A DNA stretch of 64,000 nucleotides from Pseudorhodoferax soli (GCF_003337555.1 NZ_QPJK01000015.1:62001-126000); one strand, 5' to 3'. Counted from the stretch's first letter, positions 47,630-63,221 are shown. Notes: generated by a model from the letters alone, not told the origin. Translations and numbers: made by a program.

Positions 47630-47888
47630 GGTATTGCTCCGCTTCGCCACGACTGGCCTTGCGCGCAGAGATCAACCGTAGCCGGTCGCCGCGCTGTGTG
47701 TGGATCACCACCAGGACCCGGCCGGCATCGTCCATGCCCAGCGTCACGAAGCGCTGCTCGCCTGGCACGTCAGGGTCTTCGATCGTCAGCGCATTGGCAT
47801 CGTGCAGCGCCTGCTCTGCATGCGCAAAGCTGACGCCGTGCTTGTGCAGGTTGGACCGCGCCTTGGCCGGGTCGAACTCGATGTCCAT
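47622..47888 (-). CDS. brnT: BrnT-type ribonuclease toxin
   Basis: An 88-residue RelE-fold toxin. The ATG at 47888 gives the family-typical start MDIEFDPAKARSNLHKHGVSFAHAEQAL; the extra residues of the longer frame are not conserved. Later blocks are EDPDVPGEQRFVTLGMDDAGRVLVVIHTQRGDRLRLISARKASRGEAEQY. BrnT cleaves RNA and arrests growth when free. It is first in the brnTA operon. The predicted transcription start falls almost on its start codon, so it may be translated from a very short or absent leader. Confidence 0.92.
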   Translation of the reverse strand: MDIEFDPAKARSNLHKHGVSFAHAEQALHDANALTIEDPDVPGEQRFVTLGMDDAGRVLVVIHTQRGDRLRLISARKASRGEAEQYHA

Positions 47889-47895
47889 CACCGGC

Positions 47896-47923
47896 ATTAT
47901 GCATATTGAATGCATATATTCAA
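47896..47923 (-). promoter_or_regulatory. brnTA promoter with overlapping BrnA operator
   Basis: On the minus strand TTGAAT (47923-47918) and CATAAT (47901-47896) are spaced 16 bases apart, close to sigma70 consensus. The inverted repeat TATGCAT-ATTGA-ATGCATA (47898-47916) spans the spacer and -10 element. BrnA is known to bind an inverted repeat in its own promoter, so autoregulation here is likely. Confidence 0.6.
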
Positions 47924-47946
47924 GCGAGCCCACCGGGACGAAGGCG

Positions 47947-47973
47947 GCGCCGAAAGCTGCCTGGCTTCGGCGC
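47947..47973 (-). terminator. Hairpin downstream of katG, possible terminator
   Basis: GCGCCGAA (47947-47954) and TTCGGCGC (47966-47973) form an 8-bp GC-rich stem 12 bases after the katG stop. No T tract follows on the minus strand, so if it terminates transcription it does so inefficiently or with Rho. Confidence 0.35.
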
Positions 47974-47984
47974 GCCCTTTGGAC

Positions 47985-50408
<2,424 letters not shown>

Positions 50409-50597
50409 CTACTTGCGCGCAGCCTTCTTCGCGCCCACCGGCGCCGGGAGGCGGCCGCGCCGCGCCAGCGCCTCGCGCAGCAGGAATTCCACCTGCGCGT
50501 TGACACTGCGCAGCTCCTGCGCGGCCAGGCGCTCCACCTCCTCCCACAGGGCAGGATCGATGCGCAGCGCGAAAGCCTTCTTGTCGGGGCTCGCCAT
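50409..50597 (-). CDS. Arc-like ribbon-helix-helix protein
   Basis: A 62-residue DNA-binding protein. The short beta-strand FALRIDPALWEEVERLAAQELRSVNAQVEFLLREALARRGR fits the Arc/MetJ ribbon-helix-helix pattern, followed by a basic tail (GAKKAARK). It lies 26 bases downstream of the SPFH gene on the same strand and is probably co-transcribed with it. A perfect palindrome before the SPFH gene is the obvious candidate operator. It could alternatively be an antitoxin, but no toxin-like partner is present. Confidence 0.8.
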   Translation of the reverse strand: MASPDKKAFALRIDPALWEEVERLAAQELRSVNAQVEFLLREALARRGRLPAPVGAKKAARK

Positions 50598-50623
50598 CGG
50601 GGTGCCTGCAGCGGCGCCGCCGC

Positions 50624-51520
50624 TCAGGTGTAGAGCGTGCCGGTGTTGATGACGGGCTGCGTGTCGTTGTCAGAGCACAGCACCACCAGCAGGTTCGACA
50701 CCATGGCGGCCTTGCGCTCGTCGTCCAGCGTCAGCAGGTTGCGCTCGGACAGTCCGTTCAGCGCCGCCTCGACCATGCCCACCGCACCGGCCACGATCTG
50801 GTGCCGCGCGCTGACGATGGCCGTGGCCTGCTGGCGGCGCAGCATCACCTGGGCGATCTCGGGCGCGTAGGCCAGGTGCGTGAGCCGGGCATCGAGCACC
50901 TCCACGCCGGCACTGGCGAAGCGCAGGTTCAGGTCGTCGCGCAGGGCGTCGGCCACCGCGTCCAGGCCGGCGCGCAGCGTGGTTTCCTCCGGCGCCAGGT
51001 CTTCGCCGCTGTCGTAGGCGTAGAGCGTGGCCAGGTGGCGGATGGCCGCCTCGGCCTGGATGCTGACGAACTTGGTGTAGTCGTCGATCTCGAACACGGC
51101 GCGCGCCGTGTCCCGCACCCGCCAGACCACCGCGGCGCCGATCTCCACCGGGTTGCCGCGCTTGTCGTTGACCTTCATCGTGGAGGTGTTCAGGTTGCGT
51201 GCGCGCAGCGAGATCTTGGTGCCGCTCTGGAACGGGTTGGTCCAGCGCAGGCCATCTGTGCGGTCGGTGCCGACGTAACGGCCGAACAGCGTGAGCACTT
51301 TGGCCTCGTTGGGCTGCAGCATGTAGAGCCCGGGCACCAGCGCCGCGCCGGCCACGGCCAGCAGACCCGCCAGCGCCGGTGGCGCCCACTGGCGCGCCAC
51401 GATGAGGCCTGCCGCCACGAACAGCAGCACGCTGATCGCCACCATCACGTACCCATCCCGCGAGCGGTAGCGGGTTTCGTCGAGTGCGGCGCGGGGCGGG
51501 GCGGCAGCCGGTGCGGTCAT
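50624..51520 (-). CDS. SPFH/band-7 domain membrane protein
   Basis: A 298-residue protein with two N-terminal membrane segments ([22 protein letters not shown] and [19 protein letters not shown]), then a band-7 domain: [56 protein letters not shown], and [24 protein letters not shown]. It ends in [21 protein letters not shown]. This type is distinct from the long flotillin at 43205 and is commonly followed by a small ribbon-helix-helix gene, as here. SPFH proteins form membrane ring assemblies that shield proteases or organise microdomains; a specific role here is unknown. Confidence 0.9.
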   Translation of the reverse strand: MTAPAAAPPRAALDETRYRSRDGYVMVAISVLLFVAAGLIVARQWAPPALAGLLAVAGAALVPGLYMLQPNEAKVLTLFGRYVGTDRTDGLRWTNPFQSGTKISLRARNLNTSTMKVNDKRGNPVEIGAAVVWRVRDTARAVFEIDDYTKFVSIQAEAAIRHLATLYAYDSGEDLAPEETTLRAGLDAVADALRDDLNLRFASAGVEVLDARLTHLAYAPEIAQVMLRRQQATAIVSARHQIVAGAVGMVEAALNGLSERNLLTLDDERKAAMVSNLLVVLCSDNDTQPVINTGTLYT

Positions 51521-51535
51521 GGTCGTCTCCGAGAG

Positions 51536-51551
51536 AAAGTGATATCACTTT
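51536..51551. promoter_or_regulatory. Perfect 16-bp palindrome upstream of the SPFH gene
   Basis: AAAGTGATATCACTTT is an exact palindrome 15 bases upstream of the SPFH start codon. Its place in the promoter/leader and the downstream ribbon-helix-helix gene suggest an autoregulatory operator. This is inferred from symmetry and context. Confidence 0.6.
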
Positions 51552-51833
51552 AGTATCTCGGCCATGGGCCGTCAAGCGCGCGCCACAACCGGCCCGTGCG
51601 CGATGCCGCTGGCCTGCATCGCCGCCTCCACTCTGGCCTGACAGCCCAGCACCACGGGTGCGTTGGCGCCGCCATGTGCCCGCCACCCGATGCGCATGCT
51701 GAACGCAGCCCATGGGCCAGGGCGGCCAGACCGAGCACCTTGCGGCACGGGCGGCGCTGGCCCGGTGGCCGCTGCCTCCAGGCGCCACCGCGGGGACTTG
51801 TGTGGCGCCCGGTGCACGCGGAACGCCCGATGC
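51552..51833. other. Intergenic stretch without a supported gene
   Basis: Between the divergent SPFH gene and the HD-GYP gene, both strands carry only short GC-rich frames with no recognisable domain, and I see no repeat. The minus-strand frame at 51572-51817 ends in a plausible-looking helix (VVLGCQARVEAAMQASGIAHG) but has no supporting start signal. It may be a decayed gene end. Confidence 0.4.
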
Positions 51834-51862
51834 TTGCCAACTCCAGACAGTTACAACATAGT
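51834..51862 (+). promoter_or_regulatory. Candidate promoter of the signalling cluster
   Basis: TTGCCA (51834-51839) and CATAGT (51857-51862) are separated by 17 bases. They lie about 33 bases upstream of the HD-GYP regulator start, in an AT-richer pocket (ACAACATAGTT). The match to sigma70 is fair. Confidence 0.45.
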
Positions 51863-51894
51863 TCCGCCCAAGAAAACACAGAAGTGAGGGCATC

Positions 51895-53070
51895 TTGGAC
51901 CATGCTTCCGACCCGGGCCTCGACGAGCGTCCGACGGTCTTGGCCGTCGACGATTCATCCGACAACCTGTGGTTGCTGTCCGGCCTGCTGAAGCCCAAGT
52001 ACCGCGTGAAGCTCGCCAACTCCGGCGAGAAGGCCCTGCATCTCATCCAGGCCGACACCGCGCCCGACCTGATCCTGCTGGACGTGATGATGCCGGGCAT
52101 GTCGGGCCACGAGGTGTGCCGGCAGCTCAAGGAGGCGCCTGCAACACGCCACATCCCCATCATCTTCCTGACGGCGATGGTGGGCGCGGACAACGAAACC
52201 CAGGGTCTCGCGCTGGGGGCCGCAGACTTCATCACCAAGCCGATCAATCCAGCCGTCGTGCTGGCACGCGTGGCCACGCAGCTGCAGGCCAAGGCCGGCG
52301 CCGACTTCCTGCGCAACCAGAACCAGTTCCTGGACACCGAGGTGCAGCGCCGCACGCGCGAACTGGCCGCCATCCAAGACGTGACGATCCTGGCCATGGC
52401 TTCGCTCGCCGAAACCCGCGACAACGAAACCGGCAACCACATCCGGCGCACGCAGCACTATGTCCGCACACTCGCCGGCGCATTGCAGCAGCATCCCCGG
52501 TTCCGCAGCGTGCTGGACGAGCACATCGTCGACATGCTCTACAAGTCGGCCCCGCTGCACGACATCGGCAAGGTCGGCATCCCCGACCGCATCCTGCTGA
52601 AGCCCGGGCGTTTCGAGCCCCATGAGTTCGAGATCATGAAGACCCACACCACGCTGGGCCGCGACGCCATCCAGCAGGCGGAGGACCAGCTCGGCATGCC
52701 GGTGGAGTTTCTCCAATATGCCAAGGAGATCGCCTACGGCCACCAGGAGAAGTGGGACGGCAGCGGTTATCCCCAGGGTCTGGCGGGCGACGCCATCCCG
52801 CTGTCGGCACGCATCATGGCGGTGGCCGACGTGTACGACGCGCTGATCAGCCGCCGCGTCTACAAGGAAGGCATGCCGCACGACAAGGCCGTGGACATCA
52901 TGCGGCAAGGCCGCGGCAGCCACTTCGACCCCGACATCCTGGATGCCTTCCTGCTGCTGCTGCCCGAGTTCCAACGCATTGCGCAGCAGTTCGCCGACAG
53001 CGATGCAGACCTGGCCGAGAAGGCGCGCAGCCACGCGCTGGCCGCTGGCGACGTCGCCGGCCCGGCGTGA
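51895..53070 (+). CDS. Response regulator with HD-GYP cyclic-di-GMP phosphodiesterase output
   Basis: A 391-residue protein. The receiver domain (residues 13-135) has the acidic pocket DD19-20 and phospho-acceptor D63 in LILLDVMMPGMSG. A helical linker leads to an HD-GYP domain (165-365): H222/D223 in PLHDIGKVGIPDRIL and GYP at 291-293 in WDGSGYPQGLAGDAIP. HD-GYP domains degrade cyclic-di-GMP. The only start in this frame before the receiver domain is TTG 51895, preceded by GTGAGGG, so a weak TTG start is inferred. It heads a four-gene cluster and is likely phosphorylated by one of the kinases downstream. Confidence 0.92.
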   Translation: MDHASDPGLDERPTVLAVDDSSDNLWLLSGLLKPKYRVKLANSGEKALHLIQADTAPDLILLDVMMPGMSGHEVCRQLKEAPATRHIPIIFLTAMVGADNETQGLALGAADFITKPINPAVVLARVATQLQAKAGADFLRNQNQFLDTEVQRRTRELAAIQDVTILAMASLAETRDNETGNHIRRTQHYVRTLAGALQQHPRFRSVLDEHIVDMLYKSAPLHDIGKVGIPDRILLKPGRFEPHEFEIMKTHTTLGRDAIQQAEDQLGMPVEFLQYAKEIAYGHQEKWDGSGYPQGLAGDAIPLSARIMAVADVYDALISRRVYKEGMPHDKAVDIMRQGRGSHFDPDILDAFLLLLPEFQRIAQQFADSDADLAEKARSHALAAGDVAGPA

Positions 53071-53132
53071 GCCGGGCGCGACGGTTCTGGCAGCCGGCAT
53101 CCGAACCGAGAGCCCCCGACAGGAGCCTGGCC

Positions 53133-57181
<4,049 letters not shown>

Positions 57182-57185
<4 letters not shown>

Positions 57186-58741
57186 GCGGCGGGCCGTGCA
57201 CCGTCTTGCGGACGCTGGGCGGCCTGGCGCTGCTGGCCGTCGTGCTGCAGGTGCAGGCCCGCGACCTCGCGGAGATCCGCCGCAGCGGCGAGCTGCGGCT
57301 GTGCGTCGCGGGCTCCAGCGCAGCCTACTACCAGGTCAACGGCGAGGACTTCGCGCGCGCCATGGGGCTGGGCGTGCGCACGACGGTGTTGAGCAGCTGG
57401 GACGAGCAGTTCCACAACGCCCAGGGCGTGACCGTGCAGGAGGCCAGCTACGAGGCCGCGCTCCTGGCCAATGGCCGCTGCGACCTCTACCCGAACGACC
57501 TGCACATGGTCGATTGGCGCAAGACCAAGATGCTGCTGGTCCCCTATTTCCTGACGCGCAGCGTCGTCGTGGCCCGGCCCGAGCTGCGCGGCGTGCTGCG
57601 CGAGCCCGCGGATCTGGCCGGCCGCGCGGCCGCGGTGCAGGCGGGCACCACCTACGAGGCCTGGCTGCGCGCGTTCAATGCAACGCTGCCGCAGGACAAG
57701 GCCATCGCCATGCAGAACGCGCCCACGGCGCAGAGCCTGCGCCGCGTCGCGGAGCGGCGTGCGGACTTCACCGTGCTGGCCGCGGAATCGGCCTTCAAGG
57801 CGGTGCGCGACGACCTGGAGCACCTCGACCTGTTGTTCACCGTCGGCGACGCGACCGAGGTGGGTTGGGGCATGGGCGTCGACGCGCACGATCTGCAGGC
57901 TGCGCTGGCACGGTACTTCGCGGACAGCCAGCGCGTCGGCTCGCGGCTGGACCTCTCCTGGCGCAAGTTCTACGGCGTGTCCCTGACGGAATACCGGCTG
58001 TTCTCCGCCCCGTTCGATCGGCGCGGGCAGCTGATGACGCTGTGGTCGACATGGGGCCTGCCGCTGCTGGCGGGCTGCGTCGGGGTGTTCGGTGCCATGC
58101 TGTTCTGGGCGGGGCGGTTGCGCCGCGAGGTGCTGCGCCACCGTGAGGCCGCGGTGGCATTGCACGAGAGCCAGCAGCAGATGTCGCACGAAGCACAGCG
58201 GCGCAGCGCGGTGTCCGACCTGCTGCTCGCGCTGCAGCAGGCGCGCACGCCGGAGGCCTTCGGCCAGGCCGTCCTGCGTGAACTGGGCCGGCAGGCGCCG
58301 GTGGGGCAGGCCCTCTTCGCCACGGTCGACCGCACCGGCCAGGCTGTCGCCAGGGCCCACTACGCGGGGGCCGGCGCGACTCCGGCGCAGACCCTGGTGG
58401 AGATGCCCAGCACGGCCGTCCTCGTGGACCGCTGCATTGCCACGGGCCAACCGGTGCTGGTGGAGCAGCCGGGGCCGGACTATCTGCGCATCCGGTCCGG
58501 CCTGGGCCACGGAACGCCGGCAGCCATCGTCGTGCTGCCGGTGCTGGATTCCGGCCGCGTCACGGCGGTCATCGAAGTCGCCATGGTGCAGGCCATGACG
58601 GCGCCGCTGTGGCAGTTGCTCGAAGCCTTCCAGCCGATCGTGGCGGTGAGCCTGGCGCGCTTTGCGCCCGACGCACCACTACCGGACCACGAAGGTGGCG
58701 ACGCCATGGCGGCCACGGTACTGACAGAGGCCTTGCCATGA
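57182..58741 (+). CDS. Periplasmic solute-binding/GAF membrane sensor without output domain
   Basis: A 519-residue protein. A signal peptide (to about residue 27, QVQARD) is followed by a type-3 solute-binding domain (IRRSGELRLCVAGSSAAYYQVNGEDFARAMG ... TYEAWLRAF ... QSLRRVAERRADFTVLA) up to about 275. One membrane helix follows (285-311), then a short coiled coil and a cytoplasmic GAF-like domain (about 345-505) resembling the GAF of the preceding kinase (YLRIRSGLGHGTPAAIVVLPVL). It has no kinase, cyclase or methyl-accepting region. It overlaps both neighbours by four bases, so it probably passes ligand information to one of the two kinases. Confidence 0.88.
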
Positions 58742-60348
58742 ACCCTCTCGCTCCTCCCCCCGCCCGCGCGCCAGGCGCCGGTGCCCGCTGCCTGGTCGTG
58801 GACGACCACGAAGCCATGCGCCGCATCACCGTGAACCAGCTGCGCCAGCTGGGCGTGGAGCAGGTCCAGACGGCCAAGAACGGCGCGGAGGCGCTGCGGC
58901 TCATGAAGAGCCACCGCTTCGACGTCGTGCTGTCGGACTGGAACATGCCCGTCATGTCCGGCATCGAACTGCTCGAGGCCATCCGGGCCGACAAGCAGCT
59001 CTTCGCCACACCCTTCATCCTCGTCACCGCCGAAGCGGAGCGCGGCGGCGTCGAGCACGCCATCGCCTGCGGCGTGACCTCGCTGCTGCTCAAGCCCTAT
59101 GTGCCGCGGCAGCTCATGGCCCGGCTCGAACGGGCGCTGGCCGCCAAGCCGCGGGCGCCGCAGCCCGCGCATGCGGCGCCCGGGGCCGCTACCGTGCAGG
59201 CCGCTGCGCCGACCGGCGCTGCCGCCGCGCCGCCCGAGCACGACCCGCGCCCCAGCATCCTCATCGTCGACGACACCGCGGACAACCTGGTGCTGCTGTC
59301 CCAGCTGTTCAAGGGCGAGTTCCGCGTGCGGCTGGCGCAGACCGGCAGCAAGGCGCTGGAGTTCGCCACCTCGGACGAGCCGCCGGACCTGGTGCTGCTG
59401 GACATCATGATGCCCGGCATGGACGGCTTCGAGGTCGCGCGGGCCATGCGCGAGCATCCCGTCGCGCAGGGGATTCCCATCATCTTCATCACCGCCATGG
59501 CGTCGGCCGACGCGCGGCTGCAGGGCCTGGACCTGGGGGCCGTGGACTTCATCACCAAGCCCATCGATCCGGCCACGCTCAAGCCGCGCATCCGCAACTT
59601 CATGCGCTACGTGCAGCTGCGCAAGGACCTGCAGGTGGAGTTCGACGCCATGGTCGAGACGGCGCAGCTGCGCGAGGACGTCGAACGCATGACCCGGCAC
59701 GACGTGAAGGCGCCGCTGGCCGGCGCCCTCGGGCTGATCCAGGCGGTGCTGGAGGACGACTCCCTGGCGCGCCGCCAGACGGAGCATCTTCGGCTAGCCG
59801 AGAAGAGCGTCATGCAGGCACTCAACCTGATCAATCTTTCCTCCGAGCTCTACCGGATCGAGAACGGCAGTTTCAAGCTGCACGCCGAGCCGGTCCGCAT
59901 CGGCGACGTGCTCAGGCGCATCGCGGAGATGGACCGCGTGGCCTTTGCAGCCAAGGGCCTGGCCATCTCGGTGGACACCGACTTGCCCGTCGGCGAGGAC
60001 GTGCCGCTGGCCTCGGGAGACGCCACGCTGTGCTACTCGGTGTTCCAGAACCTGGTCAAGAACGCCTGCGAGGCGGCGCCGCAGGGCACGAAGGTCTCGA
60101 TCCAGCTGCTGGACCAGACGCCGTTGCGGGTCGACATCCAGAACGTCGGCGTGGTCCCTGCCGCGATCCGCGAGCGCTTCTTCGAGAAATACGTCACCGC
60201 CGGCAAGCGCGGTGGCAGCGGCATCGGCACCTACTCCGCGCGGCTGCTGGCGCAGGCCCAACGCGGCGACATTGGCCTGGAGGTGTCCGATGCGCAGAAC
60301 TGGACGCGGGTGTCGGTGACCTTGCCGCGCCACGGCGGTCCGTCGTAG
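58738..60348 (+). CDS. REC-REC-histidine kinase hybrid
   Basis: A 536-residue soluble protein. Receiver 1 spans residues 17-135 (D67 in VVLSDWNMPVMSG). An Ala/Pro linker (140-170) leads to receiver 2, 173-295 (D222 in LVLLDIMMPGMDG). The kinase part has H321 in RMTRHDVKAPLAG, the N-box NLVKNACEAAP and the G-box GGSGIGTYSARLL. The receiver-first order means it is controlled by phosphotransfer from elsewhere, most likely the hybrid kinase encoded upstream. It closes the signalling cluster. Confidence 0.92.
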   Translation: MNPLAPPPARAPGAGARCLVVDDHEAMRRITVNQLRQLGVEQVQTAKNGAEALRLMKSHRFDVVLSDWNMPVMSGIELLEAIRADKQLFATPFILVTAEAERGGVEHAIACGVTSLLLKPYVPRQLMARLERALAAKPRAPQPAHAAPGAATVQAAAPTGAAAAPPEHDPRPSILIVDDTADNLVLLSQLFKGEFRVRLAQTGSKALEFATSDEPPDLVLLDIMMPGMDGFEVARAMREHPVAQGIPIIFITAMASADARLQGLDLGAVDFITKPIDPATLKPRIRNFMRYVQLRKDLQVEFDAMVETAQLREDVERMTRHDVKAPLAGALGLIQAVLEDDSLARRQTEHLRLAEKSVMQALNLINLSSELYRIENGSFKLHAEPVRIGDVLRRIAEMDRVAFAAKGLAISVDTDLPVGEDVPLASGDATLCYSVFQNLVKNACEAAPQGTKVSIQLLDQTPLRVDIQNVGVVPAAIRERFFEKYVTAGKRGGSGIGTYSARLLAQAQRGDIGLEVSDAQNWTRVSVTLPRHGGPS

Positions 60349-60491
60349 GGAAGGTATCGCCGCACCAACGGCACCGCCGCTTCGCGGAACAGCGTGTCCA
60401 GCCCTGCAGGGTCCGCCCCGGCCGCAGGGAGCGGGCGCAGGTCCGCAGCGCATGGGCTACGCCAGCCGCGCGCACTTTGCTCACCCAGCGT

Positions 60492-61205
60492 TCACCGCCG
60501 AAACGCAATCCACCCCGTCCAGAACAAGCTGGAGAAGAACCGCTCTTCCCGCCCGAACCCCGTCGCGTGCAGCAGCGCCAACGAGGCCTGCTCGTCCACC
60601 GGCGGGTCTGCGCCCTGCAGGATCTTCGCAAGCTTGGCCTGCACCTCGTCCGGCCCCGCGCCGGCCATGCGCCAGCGCTGCGCCCAGGCCTTGAGCAGCA
60701 AGGGGCGGCTGGCATAACGGTGTGTGTTGCCCGCCAGGATCAGCGGCGCACCCGGTGGCAGCCGCTGCGCGACGGCCTGGAGGATCTCGCGCTTGGCGGC
60801 ATCGCCGGGCAGGTGGTGCAGCACACCGACCAGGGTGGCCGCGTCGAAGGTCTGCGCCGCCGGCAGATCCTGCACGGTGCCGAGCACCGCTTCGGTCTGC
60901 GCATCCAGCCCCAGCCCGCGCAGCCGCGCCATCGCCTGGTCCAGCATCTGCGGCGACGGGTCCACGGCCGTGAAGCGCCAACCCGGCTGCAGGGCCGCGA
61001 TGCTCTGCACCTCCTGCGCCGTGCCGCCGGCACCGACCACGAGCACATGGCAGGGCGCGGGCTGCGCCTGCTCGGCGTCCAGCGCGGCCGCCAGCAGGCA
61101 GGCCGCCAGCGCATGGCAGGCCTCGTAGCCGGCCAACGCGATGCGGCTCTGGCGTTCGTACTCCGCGGCGCGTTCCGCATCGAATTTGGCTGCTGCCTCT
61201 TGCAT
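60492..61205 (-). CDS. Class I SAM-dependent methyltransferase
   Basis: A 237-residue enzyme. The start at 61205 (MQEAAAKFDAERAAEYERQ) follows GAGGAGG; an ATG 18 bases earlier is less well placed. SAM-binding motif I is HVLVVGAGGTAQEV, the acidic motif II is FTAVDPSPQMLDQA, and the post-motif LVGVLHHLPGDAAKREIL matches Methyltransf_12/25-type enzymes. The C-terminal part ends in SSLFWTGWIAFRR. It is divergent from the Xre/RES pair and converges on the signalling cluster. Acceptor substrate unknown. Confidence 0.87.
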   Translation of the reverse strand: MQEAAAKFDAERAAEYERQSRIALAGYEACHALAACLLAAALDAEQAQPAPCHVLVVGAGGTAQEVQSIAALQPGWRFTAVDPSPQMLDQAMARLRGLGLDAQTEAVLGTVQDLPAAQTFDAATLVGVLHHLPGDAAKREILQAVAQRLPPGAPLILAGNTHRYASRPLLLKAWAQRWRMAGAGPDEVQAKLAKILQGADPPVDEQASLALLHATGFGREERFFSSLFWTGWIAFRR

Positions 61206-61347
61206 GAAAACCTCCTCATGCAAAGCTTAGGTCAGCCTCAGCACCTCCGGCATCTCGGTTGCAGAGCCCGCGCCTCGCGTGCCGCGCAGGCGGTGCGCGC
61301 GCCGAACCACCCATTCGAGCCATAATAAAAGCTCAAAGGAGCCCACC

Positions 61348-61959
61348 ATGTCCACGCCAAGAGCCAAATCCGTTACTCCGAAGCGTGAGATGAGCACGCC
61401 GACGGCTCACGCGCAGGACACAGTGCGGGCCAAGCCCGCCGCGCGCGGACGCATCGGCCGGACGGTCAAGCTGAAGGCTGCCGCCAGTGCTTCGGTCTGG
61501 GTGTCGAAAAGCCGCACGGTCAACATCCGGAATGCGGACTACCTGAGCCTGTTCAAGGAAGATCCGCTGGCGCAGGTTGGCTTGGTCAAGCAAGGCGTGG
61601 CGCCGATGGTGATCGACGGGCTCGCAGGCGGCATGAAGGTGTCGAAGGACAAGCTTCTCGCCACGCTCGGCCTGCGCCGCGAGACCATCCGGCGCAGGGC
61701 GAAGGCAAACGAATCCCTTTCCATCGAGGAATCATCGCGGGTGCTGGGCATCGGCCGTCTCATCGGCCAGGTGCAGGCCATCGTGGAGACATCCGGAAAT
61801 CCGGATGGCTTCGATGCGGCAGCATGGGTCGGCGCGTGGCTCGACCGCCCGCTCCCGGCGCTGGGCGGCCAGCGTCCCGCTGAACTGATGGACACGGCCG
61901 AGGGCCAGGCCGTCGTCGCCAGCATGATCCTGCGTTCGCAAAGCGGTGCCTTTGCATGA
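61348..61959 (+). CDS. Xre/MbcA/ParS-type antitoxin
   Basis: A 203-residue antitoxin of the RES-Xre type II family. The basic N-terminal tail is unusually long (residues 1-75). The Xre-like helix-turn-helix is around VSKDKLLATLGLRRETIRRRAKANESLSIEESSRVLG. The DUF2384 toxin-binding end closes the protein (FDAAAWVGAWLDRPLPALGGQRPAELMDTAEGQAVVASMI). The ATG at 61348 has AAAGGA upstream, and a CATAAT lies at 61321. The stop overlaps the toxin start by four bases. It should block the toxin active site and repress the operon. Confidence 0.9.
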   Translation: MSTPRAKSVTPKREMSTPTAHAQDTVRAKPAARGRIGRTVKLKAAASASVWVSKSRTVNIRNADYLSLFKEDPLAQVGLVKQGVAPMVIDGLAGGMKVSKDKLLATLGLRRETIRRRAKANESLSIEESSRVLGIGRLIGQVQAIVETSGNPDGFDAAAWVGAWLDRPLPALGGQRPAELMDTAEGQAVVASMILRSQSGAFA

Positions 61960-62468
61960 CGATGTCGCTGTGGCGTATCGCCACCGACACGCCGGACTAC
62001 ACCGCCGACGACCTCACGGGCAAGGGTGCAGAGATCACGGGCGGCCGCTGGAACCGCGCTGGAACGCCAGTGGTCTATGCGGCGACGAACATTGCGCTGG
62101 CGACCCTCGAAACGCTGGTCCACTTCAACACGACCGACCTTCCGCTCAACCGCATCCTCGTTCGGCTGGATGTGCCGGATGACATCTGGGTAGTGCGAAC
62201 AATCCTTACGCGGCACACGGCGAAAGTGGGCTGGAACGTTTCTCCGGCGGGCAAGGTGTCCTTGGATGCCGGCGATGCCTGGCTCGACAGCGTCGCTACG
62301 GTGCTGATGGAGGTGCCATCGGCGATCGTGCCCGAAGAGGCGAATGTCCTCCTCAACCCACGGCATCCGGGCATCGCACAGATCAGCGCCGTGCGCACCC
62401 GGCTCTTTCTCTACGACACCCGCTTGCCCATGACAGGCGGGCTCGCCCCGGCGAGACGCAAGAAGTAA
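61956..62468 (+). CDS. RES-domain toxin (NAD-targeting)
   Basis: A 170-residue RES toxin. The family-defining arginine-, glutamate- and serine-bearing blocks are TGGRWNRAGTPVVYAATN, ALATLETLVHF and VPSAIVPEEANVLLNPRHP. RES toxins such as MbcT degrade NAD+ by phosphorolysis or hydrolysis, and ParT ADP-ribosylates a metabolic enzyme; the exact chemistry here is not decided by the sequence. The start overlaps the antitoxin stop (ATGA), the usual arrangement. No interruption is seen, so the module appears complete. Confidence 0.92.
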   Translation: MTMSLWRIATDTPDYTADDLTGKGAEITGGRWNRAGTPVVYAATNIALATLETLVHFNTTDLPLNRILVRLDVPDDIWVVRTILTRHTAKVGWNVSPAGKVSLDAGDAWLDSVATVLMEVPSAIVPEEANVLLNPRHPGIAQISAVRTRLFLYDTRLPMTGGLAPARRKK

Positions 62469-62528
62469 CGGCCCGCACGATCCTGCGTGCCCGCGCAGGC
62501 CGCACGCCGTAGTGCCGCCGGCGCCGCC

Positions 62529-63221
62529 TTACGCCATCCGCCGCGCCGCCTCCACGCACACGGCCTCGCGCCGCATCAGCATCCCCTGCGCCATCTCTCT
62601 CACCGCCGCGACCGTGCCCGCATCCGCCACGCGGGGATGCCCGCTGTCGAAGGGTGGTGCCGGGTCGTACTCCAGCATCAGCTGTAGGCGCTTGGCCACG
62701 TCTTCGCCGCGCAGCAGGTCGAGCAGCACGAAGGCGAAGTCCAGGCCCGAGGTGACGCCGGCGCCGGTCACGCGGTTGCGGTCGATCACCACGCGCTCGG
62801 GCACCACCTGCACGGGGAACAGGCGCAGGAAATCCAGCGACAGCCAATGGCAGGTGGCCTCGTAGCCGTCGAGCAGGCCGGCTGCCGCCAGCAGCAGCGA
62901 ACCCGTGCAGACCGAGGTGACCCACTGCGCGCCCTGTGCCTGCTGGCGCAGGAAGGCCGCCAGTTCGGCGTCGGCCATCAGCTCGTTCTGGCCGGGGCCG
63001 CCGGGCACCACGATCACGTCGAGCTGGGGCGCGTCGGAGAACGACAGCGTGGGCGTGACGATGAGGCCGGTGTCGCACTTCACGGGCTTGCAATCCTTCC
63101 AGACCAGGTGGCAGACGCTGTTGGGCGTGCGCGCCAGCACCTCGAAGGGGCCGAGGGCGTCGAGCGAGGTCATGCCCTCGAAGACGAGCACGCCGATCTG
63201 CAACGGTTGGGTTTTGTTCAT
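62529..63221 (-). CDS. DJ-1/PfpI-family protein, isonitrile hydratase-like
   Basis: A 230-residue class I glutamine-amidotransferase-like protein. The nucleophile-elbow cysteine C105 is in SVCTGSLLLAAAGLLDG. D21 in SLDALGPFEVL corresponds to the aspartate needed by Pseudomonas isonitrile hydratase. VVPGGPGQNELM and GAGVTSGLDFAFVLLD match that subgroup, which converts isocyanides to N-formamides. There is no AraC domain, so it is an enzyme rather than a GATase-type regulator. It overlaps the upstream FAD oxidase gene by four bases on the same strand. Confidence 0.85.
   Translation of the reverse strand: MNKTQPLQIGVLVFEGMTSLDALGPFEVLARTPNSVCHLVWKDCKPVKCDTGLIVTPTLSFSDAPQLDVIVVPGGPGQNELMADAELAAFLRQQAQGAQWVTSVCTGSLLLAAAGLLDGYEATCHWLSLDFLRLFPVQVVPERVVIDRNRVTGAGVTSGLDFAFVLLDLLRGEDVAKRLQLMLEYDPAPPFDSGHPRVADAGTVAAVREMAQGMLMRREAVCVEAARRMA

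Noticed and set aside
60452-60515. Short AraC-like peptide MGYASRAHFAHPAF at the end of the signalling cluster
   Set aside because: It resembles the second helix-turn-helix of AraC proteins, but only about 14 residues match and the flanks do not. It could be chance or a tiny relic.
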